From assembly GCA_022448985.1 (NCBI GenBank), contig JAKVCR010000038.1, positions 6,258 through 44,964 on the forward strand: a DNA stretch of 38,707 bases. The letters run 5' to 3'. Position numbers and translations under genes: made by a program. Origin of the DNA: Roseibacillus sp. Lineage in GTDB: Bacteria; Verrucomicrobiota; Verrucomicrobiia; Verrucomicrobiales; Akkermansiaceae. Every line of letters starts with the position of its first letter. Positions within the stretch are counted from its first letter, which is position 1. Below, piece after piece: positions 7,706 through 16,188 of this stretch. A model generated the notes under the pieces. It ran no database searches. It was not told where the DNA came from and saw only the letters and a list, made by a program, of their open reading frames with translations.

Positions 7706-8134
7706 ATGAAGACCTTTTCAGCTAAAGCTGCCGATGTGGAGCACAAGTGGTATGTCATTGATGCCGCCGACCAGATCCTCGGCAAGGTAGCAGTGGAAGC
7801 TGCCCGCCTCCTGCGCGGCAAGCACAAGCCTATCTTCACTCCCCATGTCGACACCGGTGACCATGTTGTGATTATCAACGCCGAGAAGGTCCGTCTCACC
7901 GGAAACAAGGAAACTGAGAAGATCTACACCAGCTACTCGGGATACGTCGGAGGGCAAAAGGTGGAGACCCCGAAGAAGGTCCGGGCCCGCCGACCCGAAC
8001 TGCTTATTGAACGAGCCGTCCATGGCATGATTCCTCACACCCGTCTCGGGCGCGCCCAGCTTCGCAAGCTGAAGGTCTACGCCGGTCCTGAACACAAACA
8101 GGAAGCCCAGCAACCGGAGCCCTACGCTCTCTGA
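7706..8134 (+). CDS. rplM: 50S ribosomal protein L13
   Basis: Large-subunit protein of 142 residues, normal length. Family blocks [34 protein letters not shown] and [13 protein letters not shown] are all present in order. The ATG at 7706 is the first in frame and follows a clear promoter. It is paired with rpsI 49 bp downstream, the near-universal L13-S9 arrangement. The last dozen residues (Gln/Pro/Glu-rich) extend past the conserved core. Confidence 0.97.
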   Translation: MKTFSAKAADVEHKWYVIDAADQILGKVAVEAARLLRGKHKPIFTPHVDTGDHVVIINAEKVRLTGNKETEKIYTSYSGYVGGQKVETPKKVRARRPELLIERAVHGMIPHTRLGRAQLRKLKVYAGPEHKQEAQQPEPYAL

Positions 8135-8183
8135 TTGATTGATCCAAAATTCCTCGCGCCAGCTCTGAATACTTTCTCCTCCC

Positions 8184-8582
8184 ATGGCCACCACTGATAC
8201 CATCTACACCGCCACCGGTCGCCGCAAGACCTCCGTCGCCCGCCTCTGGATGACAGAAGGCTCTGGCAGGATCATCATCAACAATCGTTCCTTCGAGGAA
8301 TACCTCCCCACCCTTCCCCTCCAAAATCAGGTCCTCGCTCCATTCCAGACTTCCAACCTGGTCAACAAGTTTGATCTCAAGGTGGTTGTCCGGGGCAGCG
8401 GCCTTCCTGGTCAGGCGGGCGCCATCAAACTAGCGGCTGCCCGTGCCCTTACCCAGATGGATCCGGAACTTCGCGGCCCACTCAAGGCTGCCGGCCACCT
8501 GCGCCGCGATCCCCGCGCGAAAGAGCGCAAGAAGGCTGGCCAACCCGGTGCCCGCAAACGCTTCCAGTTCTCCAAGCGTTAA
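8184..8582 (+). CDS. rpsI: 30S ribosomal protein S9
   Basis: Small-subunit protein whose basic C-terminal tail reaches the P-site tRNA. Of 132 residues, [15 protein letters not shown] near the N-terminus, [16 protein letters not shown] [14 protein letters not shown] in the middle and the end [17 protein letters not shown] are diagnostic. It ends with the conserved terminal Lys-Arg. The stop is followed within 25 nt by a strong intrinsic terminator, so rplM-rpsI is a closed two-gene unit. Confidence 0.97.
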   Translation: MATTDTIYTATGRRKTSVARLWMTEGSGRIIINNRSFEEYLPTLPLQNQVLAPFQTSNLVNKFDLKVVVRGSGLPGQAGAIKLAAARALTQMDPELRGPLKAAGHLRRDPRAKERKKAGQPGARKRFQFSKR

Positions 8583-8605
8583 TCCCTGGCATCCTTCAGA
8601 AGCCA

Positions 8606-8646
8606 AGCCGCGGAGCCTTACGGACCCGCGGCTTTTTTCTTTTTTG
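8606..8646 (+). terminator. intrinsic terminator after rpsI
   Basis: AAGCCGCGG (8606-8614) pairs with CCGCGGCTT (8627-8635) over 9 bp with a 12-nt loop, followed by a T-rich run to about 8647. It also shows that the next gene must start after this point. Confidence 0.85.
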
Positions 8647-8685
8647 TTTAGCCACCTTCTTCCCTTTCCCCTTCACTTTCATCCG

Positions 8686-9450
8686 GTGAAACTAATCTCC
8701 TGGAACGTCAACGGGATCCGCGCTGCGCTGAACAAGGGTGCGGCAGAGGCAATCACTACCGAGAATCCCGACGTTTTCTGCCTGCAGGAAACCAAGGCCC
8801 GTCCGGAACAGGTGGAACTGCCGCTCGAACTCGGGGCCTACAAGAATTACTGGAACTCTGCTGAGAAGAAGGGTTACTCAGGCACTGCGATCTTCTCCAA
8901 GCAGGAACCACAGGAGGTATTCGTGGACATGGGTATCGACGAGCACGATACCGAAGGACGCGTCATCTCTGCGGAGTTCGCTGACTTCGTGCTCGTCAAT
9001 GTCTACACTCCTAATTCGCAGGACGGCCTCCGCCGACTGGACTACCGCCTGGAGTGGGACAAGGCCTTCCTTGGCTATCTCAAGCATCTCGAGAGCAGCC
9101 GGAAAAAGCCCGTGATCTTCTGCGGCGACCTCAATGTCGCTCACCAGGAAATCGATCTCGCGAGACCCAAGCAGAATCGTGGGACAGCAGGATTTTCTGA
9201 CGAGGAACGGGAAAGTTTCAGCGAAACCCTTGCTGCCGGATTCACTGACACCTTTCGCCATTTCCACCCAGACACCACGGAAGCATATTCCTGGTGGTCC
9301 TTCCGCGCGCAGTCCCGGGAGCGCAATGTGGGATGGCGCCTCGACTACTTCGGAGTCTCCGACTCCTTTATCGACCAGATCAAGTCCGCCTCCATCTACC
9401 CGGACATTCACGGTTCCGACCACTGTCCCGTCGGAATCGTCCTGAAGTGA
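8686..9450 (+). CDS. xth: exodeoxyribonuclease III / AP endonuclease
   Basis: DNA repair enzyme that cuts 5' of abasic sites and removes 3' blocking groups. GTG 8686 gives 254 residues starting [11 protein letters not shown], exactly where family members start. The longer open frame upstream runs back through rpsI and the terminator and is not used. Catalytic motifs are LQETK (Glu35, metal), GDLNVAH (Asp/Asn, metal and general base) and GSDHCPVG (Asp-His) at the C-terminus. [12 protein letters not shown] and WRLDYF are conserved ExoA/Xth segments. It belongs to the ExoIII family and looks complete and active. Confidence 0.93.
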   Translation: MKLISWNVNGIRAALNKGAAEAITTENPDVFCLQETKARPEQVELPLELGAYKNYWNSAEKKGYSGTAIFSKQEPQEVFVDMGIDEHDTEGRVISAEFADFVLVNVYTPNSQDGLRRLDYRLEWDKAFLGYLKHLESSRKKPVIFCGDLNVAHQEIDLARPKQNRGTAGFSDEERESFSETLAAGFTDTFRHFHPDTTEAYSWWSFRAQSRERNVGWRLDYFGVSDSFIDQIKSASIYPDIHGSDHCPVGIVLK

Positions 9451-9582
9451 GCCTGTTCCCCTTCTTCTCCTTGCATGACGGAATCATCACGATGGCCGAA
9501 AAAGAGCAGCAAGGGAACCGAAGCCATTCAACTCTTCGACACCAAGCACATCCTCGGACTGCCCTTCCCCTTTCCTCAGCCC

Positions 9583-11505
9583 CTACAGCGGCAGGTCGTA
9601 ACTTCGTCCGGAGATCCCTTCCCTCCAGTTCACGAAAGCCGCATTGACGGTGGCATATCCGCCCGGGGTGGGGAAATTCCCCGTGAAATACCAGTCCCCG
9701 CAGGGCCCTTCAAGAGAGGCATGCAGGTTCTCAATGGTCTGGTATATGACTTCCACCTCGCCCTGCCAGCCATTCTCCGGATAGACCATGCGGCTGATCT
9801 CAGCTGAGATCTCCTCGGGCGTGAATGGTTCGTAGATCCGCTTCACGCAGTTCTCCATCTCGTCCCACGGCTTGTGGAGCTCCTCCACACACTGGCGATG
9901 CACTTCCTCGATCAAGAACTGCCTGCCCTCCCGTTCCAGCATGCGGATAGCCGCCTGAAAGGCTATGAACTTGCCGAGTTCCGACATGTCGATCCCGTAA
10001 CAATCCGGGTAGCGGATCTGCGGGGCAGTCGAACAGATCACGATCTTACGGGGATTCGTGCGGCCCAGGATCTTGAGAATTGATGTCTTGAGAGTGGTTC
10101 CCCGCACGATGGAATCGTCGAGCGCGACCAGCACATCGTCCTCCCCTACCACCCCATAGGTGATGTCGTAGACGTGCGATACCAGCTGCGCCCGCCCCTT
10201 CTCCTGGGAGATGAACGTTCGCATCTTGATATCCTTGTGCGCGATCTTCTCCCCCCGGGGCCAGTTGTGCATGATGAGGTGGTTGAGGAGATCCTCATCC
10301 AGATCACCGGAGCGGGCAGCTTCCAGGATATTCGCCCGCACCCGGTCACGTCGATATTGGCGCAATCCATCCATCAGACCATACCAGGCCGTTTCCGCGG
10401 TGTTTGGAATGAAGGTAATGACCGCCGCGCCAAAATCCCCATCAATGGACTCCACTACCTGATCGGTGAGAGCTGCTCCCATTGCCTTGCGCTCCTGGTA
10501 GATTTCAGGGTCATTCCCCCGCGAAAAATAGATGCGTTCGAAGGAGCAATGCTGCCTCTCGGCCTCTGGTGTAAAGCGGCCTTCACTCATCGTCCCATCG
10601 CTCTTGATGGTGGCTACTACGCCCGGCTCCAGTTCTTCCACCTCCTGCTGGGAGGCCTCAAAAACAGTCATCAGCGGAACCCGCTCCGAAGCGAAGGCAA
10701 TCACCTCGTCGGTGACCAGGCGATGACAGGGTCGGATCCCGTGGGGATCACGCATCACGAATGTATCTCCGTTTCCAATTACCCCGCAGATGGCATAGCC
10801 TCCGTCCCAATCTGCGGCCGATTCCGTGACGATCCTGCTCACGTCCAGCTCCTCCGAGATACGGTCCGGGATCTCCTGCCCCGGCACACCCCCGTCACGC
10901 AAACGACGATAGATGTCGGTGTGGGCCTCATCGAGGTGGAATCCGATTTGCTCCTGCACCGTCTGCGTGTCGGTCCCGAATACGGGATGCTGGCCGCGCT
11001 CAATCAGCTGTTCATTGAGGGCCCTCGCATTGGTCATGTTGAAGTTGCCCATGATCATCAGCGTTCGGGTAGGCCAGTTGCTCCGACGCAGGTAGGGGTG
11101 ACAGGAACCGGAATCGAATTCGCCCGAGGTTCCGTAGCGCAGATGACCAATGAGCACCTCGCCGGCGAAATCGAATTTGCTCTTGAGCAAATCGGGGTCG
11201 TCTAGTTGCAGTGCCCCCTTCCGCGCCAGCTTGTTGACCTGCTTCAGTTCCCGGCGAAAAATCCTGGCCAGGGAATCACGAGCCGAGTCCCGACGCCGGA
11301 AAATGTATGGCTGCCCCTTCGGCATATCGAGCTTGGCACAACCGATACCGACTCCATCGTGGCCACGATTGTGCTGCTTCTCCATGAGGAGAAAGAGCTT
11401 GCGGAACCCCCAGAGGGCATCCCCGTAGCGATCCTGGAAATAGGCGAGGGGCTTTCGCAGGCGAACCACCGCAATCCCACACTCGTGATTCAGGTGGTCG
11501 CTCAT
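9583..11505 (-). CDS. purF: amidophosphoribosyltransferase, long form
   Basis: Catalyses the first committed step of purine synthesis, PRPP plus glutamine to phosphoribosylamine. The N-terminal glutaminase has its nucleophile at Cys9 (HECGIAVVRL), so an eight-residue propeptide must be removed. The phosphoribosyltransferase domain carries the PRPP loop ALDDSIVRGTT. At 640 residues it is much longer than the E. coli enzyme (about 505), with inserts in the glutaminase domain and a C-terminal extension. I did not see the four-Cys set of the [4Fe-4S] Bacillus type. It starts 7 bp after the purM stop, so purM-purF form an operon. Confidence 0.92.
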   Translation of the reverse strand: MSDHLNHECGIAVVRLRKPLAYFQDRYGDALWGFRKLFLLMEKQHNRGHDGVGIGCAKLDMPKGQPYIFRRRDSARDSLARIFRRELKQVNKLARKGALQLDDPDLLKSKFDFAGEVLIGHLRYGTSGEFDSGSCHPYLRRSNWPTRTLMIMGNFNMTNARALNEQLIERGQHPVFGTDTQTVQEQIGFHLDEAHTDIYRRLRDGGVPGQEIPDRISEELDVSRIVTESAADWDGGYAICGVIGNGDTFVMRDPHGIRPCHRLVTDEVIAFASERVPLMTVFEASQQEVEELEPGVVATIKSDGTMSEGRFTPEAERQHCSFERIYFSRGNDPEIYQERKAMGAALTDQVVESIDGDFGAAVITFIPNTAETAWYGLMDGLRQYRRDRVRANILEAARSGDLDEDLLNHLIMHNWPRGEKIAHKDIKMRTFISQEKGRAQLVSHVYDITYGVVGEDDVLVALDDSIVRGTTLKTSILKILGRTNPRKIVICSTAPQIRYPDCYGIDMSELGKFIAFQAAIRMLEREGRQFLIEEVHRQCVEELHKPWDEMENCVKRIYEPFTPEEISAEISRMVYPENGWQGEVEVIYQTIENLHASLEGPCGDWYFTGNFPTPGGYATVNAAFVNWREGISGRSYDLPL

Positions 11506-11512
11506 GCAGAAA

Positions 11513-12511
11513 TCAGCATTTGGAAGTCACCCTTACGCCGGGTATTTCATCGACCACCCCGAGCGCTACGCCACCCGGTCCGGCCCCCACAGCCAGTTCG
11601 ACCTGATCCTGCTCCACTATCACCACCCAGCCGAATCCCATGTTGAATGTATGCCAGCAGCTCTCCTCATCGGCAAACTGGAAGAGCTTCTGGACCGCGG
11701 CATTGTCCCACCGGGGAACCTCCAGTGCACACCCCAGGTTGCGATCGACGAGTAGTCGCTCCAGGTTTTCCGGAAGACCGCCACCGGTGATGTGGGCCAT
11801 CGCCCTGGGCCGCAGGCCGGCTTCCCGCAAGTCGCTGACCACGTCATAGTACAATCGAGTGGGCGGCAGGAGGGACTCCACCTCCGCCGGGGAAAACTCC
11901 TCACCCTGTTCTTCCAGCACTCGACGGATCAGGCTCCATCCGTTGGCATGCACCCCGTCGGACTGGTACCCGACCAGAACGTCGCCTGGCTTGATGGAAC
12001 TCGGATCGACCATTTCATCCTTTTCCACACACCCAATACAGAATCCTGAAAGCTCCACCACTCCTTCCGGAACCACTCCTGGCATCTCGGCAGTCTCACC
12101 ACCAGCCAGGATGCAGCCGCACTCTTCGAGATAATCCGCCATTCCCGCCACCAACCGGGTAATACGTTCCTCGTCAAGCTGCGCTACCCCGATGTAATCC
12201 AGGAACATCAACGGGTCGCCCCCCGTGGTGAGGATGTCATTGACGCTCATGGCTACCAGGTCCTTCCCGGCATCCTCAAGGCGGTCGTACTTAAGCTGCA
12301 CTTCAAGCTTGGTCCCCACCCCGTCACATCCGGTCACGATCACCGGCTGCCGGTAATCCTTGAGCTCAAAGGCCGCCGCGAACAACCCGTAGGCCCCCAT
12401 TAATTGCCGCTGCTTCTGAGTGCGCTGCACATGGGCGCGAATATCACCGACCAGGGCCGCTGCCTTCACCGTATCAACGCCTGCCTCTGTATAGGTCAGC
12501 TTGTCGGCCAT
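11513..12511 (-). CDS. purM: phosphoribosylformylglycinamidine cyclo-ligase
   Basis: AIR synthetase, fifth step of purine synthesis, closing the imidazole ring of FGAM with ATP. ATG 12511 (MADKLTYTEAGVD) matches the usual start YxxAGVD. The 332-residue protein contains TGCDGVGTKLE, MSVNDILTTGGDPLMFLDY, LAGGETAEMPG, DGVHANGWSLIR, AHITGGGLPEN and NMGFGW, covering both PurM domains. It is the first gene of the purM-purF pair and is 98 bp downstream of mutL, with its own promoter-like sequence. Confidence 0.95.
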   Translation of the reverse strand: MADKLTYTEAGVDTVKAAALVGDIRAHVQRTQKQRQLMGAYGLFAAAFELKDYRQPVIVTGCDGVGTKLEVQLKYDRLEDAGKDLVAMSVNDILTTGGDPLMFLDYIGVAQLDEERITRLVAGMADYLEECGCILAGGETAEMPGVVPEGVVELSGFCIGCVEKDEMVDPSSIKPGDVLVGYQSDGVHANGWSLIRRVLEEQGEEFSPAEVESLLPPTRLYYDVVSDLREAGLRPRAMAHITGGGLPENLERLLVDRNLGCALEVPRWDNAAVQKLFQFADEESCWHTFNMGFGWVVIVEQDQVELAVGAGPGGVALGVVDEIPGVRVTSKC

Positions 12512-12522
12512 TCGATGGCGGA

Positions 12523-12550
12523 TTTGTAACAGGCCCTCGCCTGACCGCAA
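12523..12550 (-). promoter_or_regulatory. promoter of purM-purF
   Basis: On the minus strand TTGCGG (12550-12545), a 16-nt spacer and TACAAA (12528-12523). The -10 ends 11 nt before ATG 12511, so the leader would be only a few nucleotides. I found no purine riboswitch in the 98-nt gap. Confidence 0.45.
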
Positions 12551-12609
12551 GCCCAACGTGGAGATGGGGTGCCAGATCTCAAATACCCTCCAATTGGATT
12601 GTGCTCGTC

Positions 12610-14433
12610 TTATTTCCCGAATTTGCGTCGCAATTCGGAGGAAGACAACTGGATCAGAGTTGGTCGCCCTCCAGGAGTGCAGTAGGGCTGATCACACGCG
12701 AAAAGCTCATTGAGCAAGCTTTGCGCCAATTCCACCCTGCATCGCTCTCCACGCGCCCCCACCCTCGCAAGTTCCCCCGCAAACTTCTCGAAGGCCAGCA
12801 CCCGACCGCTCCTGCCTTCCGCGCTGTTTACCAGTTCGTCCACCAAATCGAGGAGAAGGGATCGTGGATCCGCTGCCTTCAGGAGAACCGGCATGCTCCG
12901 AAGCTGTATCGTCACCCCCCCGAAGGGTTCCACTTCCATTCCGGAATCCCGGAAGTTCTCCGCATTCCGCGACACCACATCCGCATCACGGGGCTCAAGC
13001 TCCAGCAGGAGCGGGACCAGTAACCCCTGCGAATCCATCGCCCCATTCTTCGCACCCTCCAGAAAGTTTTCATAAAGAATACGTTCACGTGCGGCCTCCC
13101 CCTCCAGCAGGACCAGACCGTCACTGGCCTCGAGGAGAAGATAGCGATCCTCCAGGATCCCGACTACCCGGAAGGATGGCGCCCCGGTTTCCTCCTCTTC
13201 AGGAGGAAACTCCTCCTGCACCTCCGCTCTCCAGGTCTGCGGCTCGGAAGGGGCGCTTCGTTCATCACGGAGAAGAGCCCCCGTTCCGGAAGACCCAATA
13301 ACTGAAACCTGTGATCCAGTTTCCCGTGACCGGGTTTCAACGCCTGCCTCCGAGGGCTTCTCTCCATCCCCTGCACTCGTCTCGCTCCGGACCGGCAGGG
13401 CCTTGCTTCCCGCCTTCCCAGTCAAACCAGACGAGCCTTTACGTTCCGGGCGCAGGGTATCCTCTACTGCCTCCAGGATCAGCGCCCGCAATTCGGCTGG
13501 GCGGTGAAACCTTACTTCCCGCTTGGAAGGATGGACATTTACATCAACCAAGAGGGGGTCGATCTCCAGCCACAGCCAGGCTCCCGGGTGTCGTCCCTCC
13601 ACCAGGGCCCCCCGATGCGCCTCCCCCAGGGCCCGCCACACTACCTGATCTTCTACCGGCCGTCCATTGAGGAAAAGATACTGCCCACGCCGACTCTTGC
13701 GCGCCTCGTCCGGAGGCAGCAGGTAACCGCTCACCGCCATTCCAGGATGCTCCAGGAACGGAACCTCCCGCAACTTTCCGAGATTCTGACGTCCGGTGAG
13801 ATCGCCAATACGCACCCGTCGATCATCCGTTGCGGCCACATCAAAAGACACCCGCCCCTCCTTGCGGTAAATCACCCGTGTTCCAGGACAGGACAGGGCA
13901 TGCAGCCGCACCTGGTAATCGATATGAGCGGCCTCGGTTGCTTCACTGCGCAGGAACTTCCTCCGGGCGGGAAGATTATAGAAAAGATCGCGCACCTCCA
14001 CTGTCGTCCCCGGCGGGCACCCCGCTTCGTGAACATCCCGCAACCTGCCACCCTCTACCACGATCTCGGTCCCGGCCACCGCTCCATGCTCACAGGTGGT
14101 AAGCCTAAATCGGGAGACACTCGCAATGGAAGGCAGGGCCTCTCCCCGGAATCCCAAGGTCGTAATTGTAGTCAATCCCTCCTTATCGCGAAGCTTGCTG
14201 GTGGCATGCCTCTCGAGGCTCAGCACTGCATCTTCCCGATCCATCCCGCACCCGTCATCGCTTACTTTTACCAGTGCCACCCCACCTCGCTGACTTTCTA
14301 CCCGCAACTCCTTCGCCCCCGCATCAAGACTATTCTCCACCAGTTCCTTCACCACGCTGGCTGGCCGTTCCACCACTTCCCCAGCGGCCACCTGGCTTGC
14401 CAGGGCGTCGGGCATGACGTGAACACGGGGCAT
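12610..14433 (-). CDS. mutL: DNA mismatch repair protein MutL
   Basis: Couples MutS mismatch recognition to strand removal. The N-terminal GHKL ATPase is intact: ELVENSLDAGA (31-40, catalytic Glu), VSDDGCGM, HATSKL and GFRGEALPSIASV. VDVNVHPSKREVRF closes the transducer domain near residue 325. The linker (about 335-415) is Ser/Glu-rich. In the C-terminal dimer domain, the endonuclease motif DQHA-x2-E-x4-E reads EGEA-AR-E-RILY-E (from residue 444), and the later CPHGRP motif reads CTPGGRP (near 585). So the metal-binding Asp and His are lost although both Glu remain. The protein is full length (607 residues) and not broken elsewhere. Confidence 0.94.
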   Translation of the reverse strand: MPRVHVMPDALASQVAAGEVVERPASVVKELVENSLDAGAKELRVESQRGGVALVKVSDDGCGMDREDAVLSLERHATSKLRDKEGLTTITTLGFRGEALPSIASVSRFRLTTCEHGAVAGTEIVVEGGRLRDVHEAGCPPGTTVEVRDLFYNLPARRKFLRSEATEAAHIDYQVRLHALSCPGTRVIYRKEGRVSFDVAATDDRRVRIGDLTGRQNLGKLREVPFLEHPGMAVSGYLLPPDEARKSRRGQYLFLNGRPVEDQVVWRALGEAHRGALVEGRHPGAWLWLEIDPLLVDVNVHPSKREVRFHRPAELRALILEAVEDTLRPERKGSSGLTGKAGSKALPVRSETSAGDGEKPSEAGVETRSRETGSQVSVIGSSGTGALLRDERSAPSEPQTWRAEVQEEFPPEEEETGAPSFRVVGILEDRYLLLEASDGLVLLEGEAARERILYENFLEGAKNGAMDSQGLLVPLLLELEPRDADVVSRNAENFRDSGMEVEPFGGVTIQLRSMPVLLKAADPRSLLLDLVDELVNSAEGRSGRVLAFEKFAGELARVGARGERCRVELAQSLLNELFACDQPYCTPGGRPTLIQLSSSELRRKFGK

Positions 14434-14439
14434 GAACGG

Positions 14440-14445
14440 AGCCTA
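14440..14445 (-). promoter_or_regulatory. -10-like box of mutL
   Basis: TAGGCT on the minus strand ends 6 nt before ATG 14433. It has the TAGnnT form seen before several genes here. No convincing -35 lies 16-18 nt upstream. Confidence 0.35.
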
Positions 14446-14688
14446 GGGGCTTATCCCGCCCACGCCGATTCAAATCACCCCCCTTTCCTCCTGCCACGGG
14501 CCAAGGCCCAGATGTCCTTGATCACATAGCCCGGCTACATCAAGGCCTCTATCCTGTAATGGCAAGGACTACGCCCAGGGGTTCAATTCCACCTCATCCT
14601 CCACAGTTTCTACCCCGCTCTCAACTTTCATCCCCAGGATCCCGATGAATCTCAAATGCCAAAATCCATCTCTCAGGGGTTTGAAAAA

Positions 14689-14716
14689 TTGACTGCTGTA
14701 AGTTGCGATTTATCTG
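14689..14716 (+). promoter_or_regulatory. candidate promoter of the A-type Fe-S carrier gene
   Basis: TTGACT and TATCTG separated by 16 nt, in an otherwise gene-free, relatively AT-rich patch about 95 nt upstream of ATG 14810. Confidence 0.4.
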
Positions 14717-14809
14717 GGCCTTCCCGGTCTTTCTTCTCTTTTACCACTGCCGCAGAAACTAGCGCTGGCACACCGTCCCTTCCTACTGCATCTTCTCTCC
14801 TCATTCACT

Positions 14810-15190
14810 ATGATTACGCTTACCGCCAATGCGGTCCAGGAACTGAAGGCGCTCCTCGTCCAAAAAGGGGCTTCCGAGGAATCCGGCCTGAGACTCGGGG
14901 TCCAGCGCGGAGGGTGCGCTGGCCTGCAATATACCATGCAGGTCGCTGCGCAAACAGAGGGTGATGAGGTGATCGAACAGGATGGGGTAAGGGTTTTCCT
15001 GTCCGCAGACAGTCTGGAGCACCTCAGAGGCTGCAACATAGATTACTCTAACGACCTCTCTGACGCCGGCTTCAAGATCGTCAATCCCAACGCCGCCCGG
15101 TCCTGTGGCTGCGGCACCTCCTTTGAAGCAAAGGAGGAAGGGATTGAGCCAAGTTACGATCCTGCCCTTAACGGCACGAACTGTTCCTAG
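14810..15190 (+). CDS. HesB/IscA-type iron-sulfur cluster carrier
   Basis: A-type carrier that receives Fe-S clusters from a scaffold and passes them to apo-proteins. The three conserved cysteines are present: Cys36 in RGGCAGLQY, and Cys99 and Cys101 in SCGCGTSF. ITLTANAVQELK at the start and GFKIVNPNA before the CGCG loop are standard. At 126 residues it is about 15-20 longer than IscA, with a Glu/Asp-rich tail ending in another Cys. No iscS, iscU or suf genes are adjacent, so assignment to IscA, SufA or ErpA is not possible. Confidence 0.92.
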   Translation: MITLTANAVQELKALLVQKGASEESGLRLGVQRGGCAGLQYTMQVAAQTEGDEVIEQDGVRVFLSADSLEHLRGCNIDYSNDLSDAGFKIVNPNAARSCGCGTSFEAKEEGIEPSYDPALNGTNCS

Positions 15191-15207
15191 GGCCTTCCTC
15201 CTCGCAA

Positions 15208-15387
15208 TGGATCGTTCTTCCTCCAAGTCGCGTTCCCCGGACCCGGCAGGGGATTGCAACTGTGAGCCCCCTAGGATCTATCCCATGCGAAGGGACCGCG
15301 CCACACCGGCCCTCCGGAAGTTCGTTCTCCGTCCGGCAAACAACCTCTCCATCTCCCCGACGGGCAAACCGCCGACCGATTCCTGAT
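15208..15387 (+). CDS. possible small protein, unrecognised
   Basis: An ATG-initiated frame of 59 codons fills the gap between the Fe-S carrier and the next membrane protein. It encodes a hydrophilic, basic peptide rich in Ser, Pro and Arg with a CNC motif and no membrane segment. There is no obvious ribosome binding site and no family I know, so it may be chance in GC-rich DNA. Confidence 0.2.
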
Positions 15388-15392
15388 TCCTC

Positions 15393-16151
15393 ATGGCCCG
15401 GGCCGACGATTTCAAGAAATTCATCAAGCGGCGCCCCCCCTGGTTCTGGTGGACGCTCGCCCACCTTCTGGCCGGGGCCTTCGCGGTAGCCAGTTGGAGC
15501 TTCTGTCTCTTTCTCTTCAGTCTCCCCGAACGGACCTGGAATTACGAAACCCTTCGTAAACTCGGTCGCATCACCCCGGTGACAGGCTACGATCCTATCG
15601 AGGCCCCGGAAGGTGCCAGTGCGGATCCCCAGGGCCTCCTCGCCAGATTCTACTCCCTCGACAACGAACAGCTCGAGGCGCACAACCTTTACTACAAGCG
15701 CAACTACATCACCAACTTTGCCAAGCCTGAGGTCGTTCACTACGTTGAAGGCAGCTACCGCCTGACAGGCACGCGCGCTCTCACCAAAGAGGACTTTTTC
15801 TATCCCGGACTGGTCTCTCGCCTGGAAGCCGTGGTCCAGATTGACGAACTGGGTGAACCCAGTCCCTACCCTGTCATTCTCGAACTCCTCCTGCCCCTCA
15901 AGTCCTCCCCGGATGTGGGAATCTTCTCCGTGGGACACCAATTTGACCTCAAGTTTCTGGAACACCGGGCCCTCATCCTGCACGCTGTGCGAACGGGTTC
16001 TGAGAAGGATCCGGGGCTTTGCCTCACCGTCGTACCTCTTGCCTTTGAGAACTATCTCGACCCGGAGGGCAATGCCCTTCCCCTCGCCGCCCCAGACCCT
16101 CTCAGGGTAGCTGCTCCCTTCCCGGTCATGACGGAGAACCGTATAGACTGA
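15393..16151 (+). CDS. membrane-anchored protein of unknown function
   Basis: 252 residues. A basic start (KKFIKRRPP) precedes one membrane segment at about 18-45, with Trp and Phe at both ends. The rest is soluble and would lie outside the cytoplasm by the positive-inside rule. It has no Cys/His cluster or catalytic motif I recognise. The soluble part alternates charged and hydrophobic residues, with segments such as YYKRNYITNF, VVHYVEGSYRLTG and LELLLPLKSSPDVG suggesting a beta-rich domain. Function unknown. It is followed by a convergent minus-strand gene 37 bp away. Confidence 0.75.
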   Translation: MARADDFKKFIKRRPPWFWWTLAHLLAGAFAVASWSFCLFLFSLPERTWNYETLRKLGRITPVTGYDPIEAPEGASADPQGLLARFYSLDNEQLEAHNLYYKRNYITNFAKPEVVHYVEGSYRLTGTRALTKEDFFYPGLVSRLEAVVQIDELGEPSPYPVILELLLPLKSSPDVGIFSVGHQFDLKFLEHRALILHAVRTGSEKDPGLCLTVVPLAFENYLDPEGNALPLAAPDPLRVAAPFPVMTENRID

Positions 16152-16188
16152 TCCCCGGGAATCGTCGACATAGACTCCCGCTTTCCCC

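Larger units (their letters stand above)
14434..14809. other. 376-nt gap between divergent mutL and the Fe-S carrier gene
   Basis: No supported open frame or RNA gene lies here. It holds the mutL -10-like box at its left end and a candidate promoter for the Fe-S carrier gene: TTGACT (14689-14694), 16 nt, TATCTG (14711-14716), which would give a leader of about 90 nt. A GGTTCAATTCC stretch near 14580-14600 resembles a tRNA T-loop but nothing else of a tRNA is present. Confidence 0.5.

Noticed and set aside
8443..9450. A 335-residue reading of exodeoxyribonuclease III
   Set aside because: The extra N-terminus overlaps rpsI in another frame and passes through the intrinsic terminator at 8606-8646; the family sequence starts at GTG 8686.
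9475..9807. Plus-strand frame after exodeoxyribonuclease III
   Set aside because: Most of it overlaps the 3' end of purF on the other strand and the unique part is short and not recognisable.
10174..11205. Long plus-strand open frame opposite purF
   Set aside because: It is an antisense shadow of purF, with no family resemblance; similar long frames opposite gltB, gltD, gcvP and mutL are also artefacts of GC-rich coding.
14570..14610. tRNA-like T-loop GGTTCAATTCC
   Set aside because: The T-stem does not pair properly and no acceptor stem, D-arm or anticodon arm could be found around it.
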